A DNA stretch of 64,000 nucleotides from Burkholderiales bacterium RIFCSPLOWO2_12_FULL_65_40. GTDB lineage: Bacteria > Pseudomonadota > Gammaproteobacteria > Burkholderiales > Burkholderiaceae_C. Each line of letters starts with the position of its first letter. Positions within the stretch are counted from its first letter, which is position 1. The DNA is taken from contig MESL01000051.1 in assembly GCA_001770955.1 (NCBI GenBank), positions 53,885 through 117,884 of the forward strand. The letters run 5' to 3'. The notes below the pieces were generated by a model. That model searched no databases and was not told the origin of the DNA. It was given only the letters and a program-made list of their open reading frames with translations. Positions 62,811 through 64,000 of the stretch are shown here, one piece after another. The position numbers and the translations under genes are program-made.

Positions 62811-63866
62811 TCAGCCGAGGAGCGCGTCGATCTTCTGCTGCGCTGCCGTGCAGTCGCCAAAGTTGCGCGCCACCCAGTCTGCGTCGCAATACGTGGGCAG
62901 ATAGCGCTCGCCCGCATCGCACAGCAGCGACAGGATGGAGCCGCTCTCGCCGCGCGTGCGCATCTCGTCGGCCAGCGCGAGCATGGCGACAAAATTGGTG
63001 CCCGTGGATGGCCCTACGCGCCGCCCGAGCAACTGCGACAGTGCCCGCATCGCCGCGACCGACTCCACGTCGGGCACCTCGACCATGCGGTCCACCAGCG
63101 TGCGGATAAAGCTCGGCTCCACGCGCGGGCGGCCAATGCCCTCGATGCGCGAGCCCGGCGCCGTGAGCGTGGCGTCGCCCGTGCGGTGGTACGCGCTGAA
63201 CACCGAGCCCGCCGGGTCGGCCACGCACACCTGCGTGGCGTGGCGCTGGTAGCGCACGTAGCGGCCAATGGTCGCGCTGGTGCCGCCCGTGCCCGCGCCC
63301 ACCACGATCCAGTGCGGCACCGGGTGCCGCTCGCGCTGCATCTGCGTGAACATGCTCTCGGCAATGTTGTTGTTGCCACGCCAGTCGGTGGCGCGCTCGG
63401 CGTAGGTGAACTGGTCCATGTAGTGCCCGCCAGTGTCGTGGGCAATGGCGCGGGCGGCGTCGTACACCGCGCCCGCGCTGTCGACGAAATGGCAGCGCCC
63501 GCCATGGAACTCGATCTGCGCCACCTTCTCGGGCGAGGTGCTGCGCGGCATCACCGCCACGAACGGCAGGCCCAGCAGGCGCGCAAAGTAGGCCTCGCTC
63601 ACCGCCGTGGAGCCGCTCGACGCCTCGACGATGGTCGAGCCCTCGCGCACCCAGCCATTGCACAGCGCATAGAGAAACAGCGACCGCGCCAGCCGGTGCT
63701 TGAGGCTGCCCGTGGGGTGGGTGGATTCGTCCTTGAGGTACAGGTCGATGCCGCTGTGCTCAAAGGCGGGCAGGCGCAGGGGGATGAGGTGGGTGTCGGC
63801 GCTGCGCTGGTAATCGGCCTCGATGCGGGCGATGGCTTCGTGGAGCCAGGGGGCGGGGGATGTCAT
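62811..63866 (-). CDS. PLP-dependent cysteine synthase family protein
   Basis: A 351-residue enzyme of the fold II PLP family. The ATG at 63866 ([20 protein letters not shown]) is chosen over upstream frame. The PLP lysine is Lys56 ([11 protein letters not shown]), followed by the substrate loop [15 protein letters not shown] near residue 91. The phosphate loop [12 protein letters not shown] is near residue 190. It resembles CysM/cysteine desulfhydrase-like proteins and not the core CysK. Whether it makes or degrades cysteine is not determined. Confidence 0.85.
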   Translation of the reverse strand: MTSPAPWLHEAIARIEADYQRSADTHLIPLRLPAFEHSGIDLYLKDESTHPTGSLKHRLARSLFLYALCNGWVREGSTIVEASSGSTAVSEAYFARLLGLPFVAVMPRSTSPEKVAQIEFHGGRCHFVDSAGAVYDAARAIAHDTGGHYMDQFTYAERATDWRGNNNIAESMFTQMQRERHPVPHWIVVGAGTGGTSATIGRYVRYQRHATQVCVADPAGSVFSAYHRTGDATLTAPGSRIEGIGRPRVEPSFIRTLVDRMVEVPDVESVAAMRALSQLLGRRVGPSTGTNFVAMLALADEMRTRGESGSILSLLCDAGERYLPTYCDADWVARNFGDCTAAQQKIDALLG

Positions 63867-64000
63867 GGGGGGATTGTCGGCCAGAACCACGCGGTTGTTG
63901 GCGGCTGCTGACGGCCAGGAGCGGCCTGTGGCGGCAGATGAAAGCGGATGCTCAACGTCGGCCGTGAATGGGCCGCAACGGCGCACTCGGCATTGAAGAA
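63867..64000. other. Window end, upstream of the PLP enzyme gene
   Basis: These 134 bases should carry the promoter of the PLP enzyme gene. I see no clear promoter, RNA or gene start here before the window ends. Confidence 0.3.

Noticed and set aside
61681..63663. A single long - strand frame joining the AttH-like protein with sequence opposite the PLP enzyme gene
   Set aside because: The part beyond 62796 overlaps the PLP enzyme coding region in another frame. The Tat signal at 62796 gives the natural start.

Overview
The window reads as a chromosomal segment of a high-GC betaproteobacterium, most likely of the family Comamonadaceae (Acidovorax-like). The reasons are the dense GC-rich coding, the betaproteobacterial order tpiA-secG-tRNA-Leu-nuoA..N followed by DUF2818 and DUF1178 genes, the minor pilin/pilY1 operon, and short dispersed intergenic elements of a kind I associate with this family. 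The assignment is inference; no 16S or marker comparison was possible.

Layout. (1) 1-11570: the right-hand end of a prophage, all on the + strand. It holds the end of a tape-measure gene, a run of tail/baseplate genes with unusual internal repeats, then a lysis cassette (holin candidate, GH24 endolysin, inner-membrane spanin and an out-of-frame Rz1-type lipoprotein). Most of these genes overlap by 4 bases or nearly touch. (2) 11727-21520: housekeeping genes. These are a small conserved protein, a YgjP-like metallopeptidase, murI, a class I fumarase divergent from fumC, a DUF2249 gene behind an NsrR-like palindrome, divergent mnmH/selD for selenium use in tRNA, and ribE/ribD. (3) 21546-29326 (- strand): a type IV pilus minor pilin operon, transcribed fimT-like, fimT-like, pilV, pilW, pilX, pilY1, pilE. 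(4) 29407-34979: a small secreted protein, rpsO with a structured leader and a strong terminator, pnp with a leader hairpin, a quinone oxidoreductase-like gene, tpiA and secG. (5) 35093-50529: tRNA-Leu(GAG), then the complete 14-gene nuoABCDEFGHIJKLMN operon for respiratory complex I and two small trailing genes. (6) 50732-52549: an MsbA-type ABC exporter on the - strand. (7) 52821-61632: a transport and catabolism locus made of two paralogous periplasmic binding proteins, a zinc alcohol dehydrogenase, an aldehyde dehydrogenase and a full LivFGHM-type ABC importer. (8) 61681-63866 (- strand): a Tat-exported AttH/CrtC-like lipocalin protein and a cysteine synthase-family PLP enzyme.

How the parts work together. 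Complex I, the two fumarases and triose-phosphate isomerase are central energy metabolism. rpsO and pnp appear to keep the leader-based control known from enterobacteria, judged from RNA structure only. The transport locus probably imports a small organic compound whose alcohol and aldehyde forms are oxidised by the two dehydrogenases; the substrate cannot be read from sequence. The most unusual signals are the repeat-rich phage tail proteins, a hairpin-forming REP/BIME-like element present as one half-unit (17000-17077) and one inverted pair (50527-50691), and a second dispersed element whose copies supply the Shine-Dalgarno region of pnp and secG.
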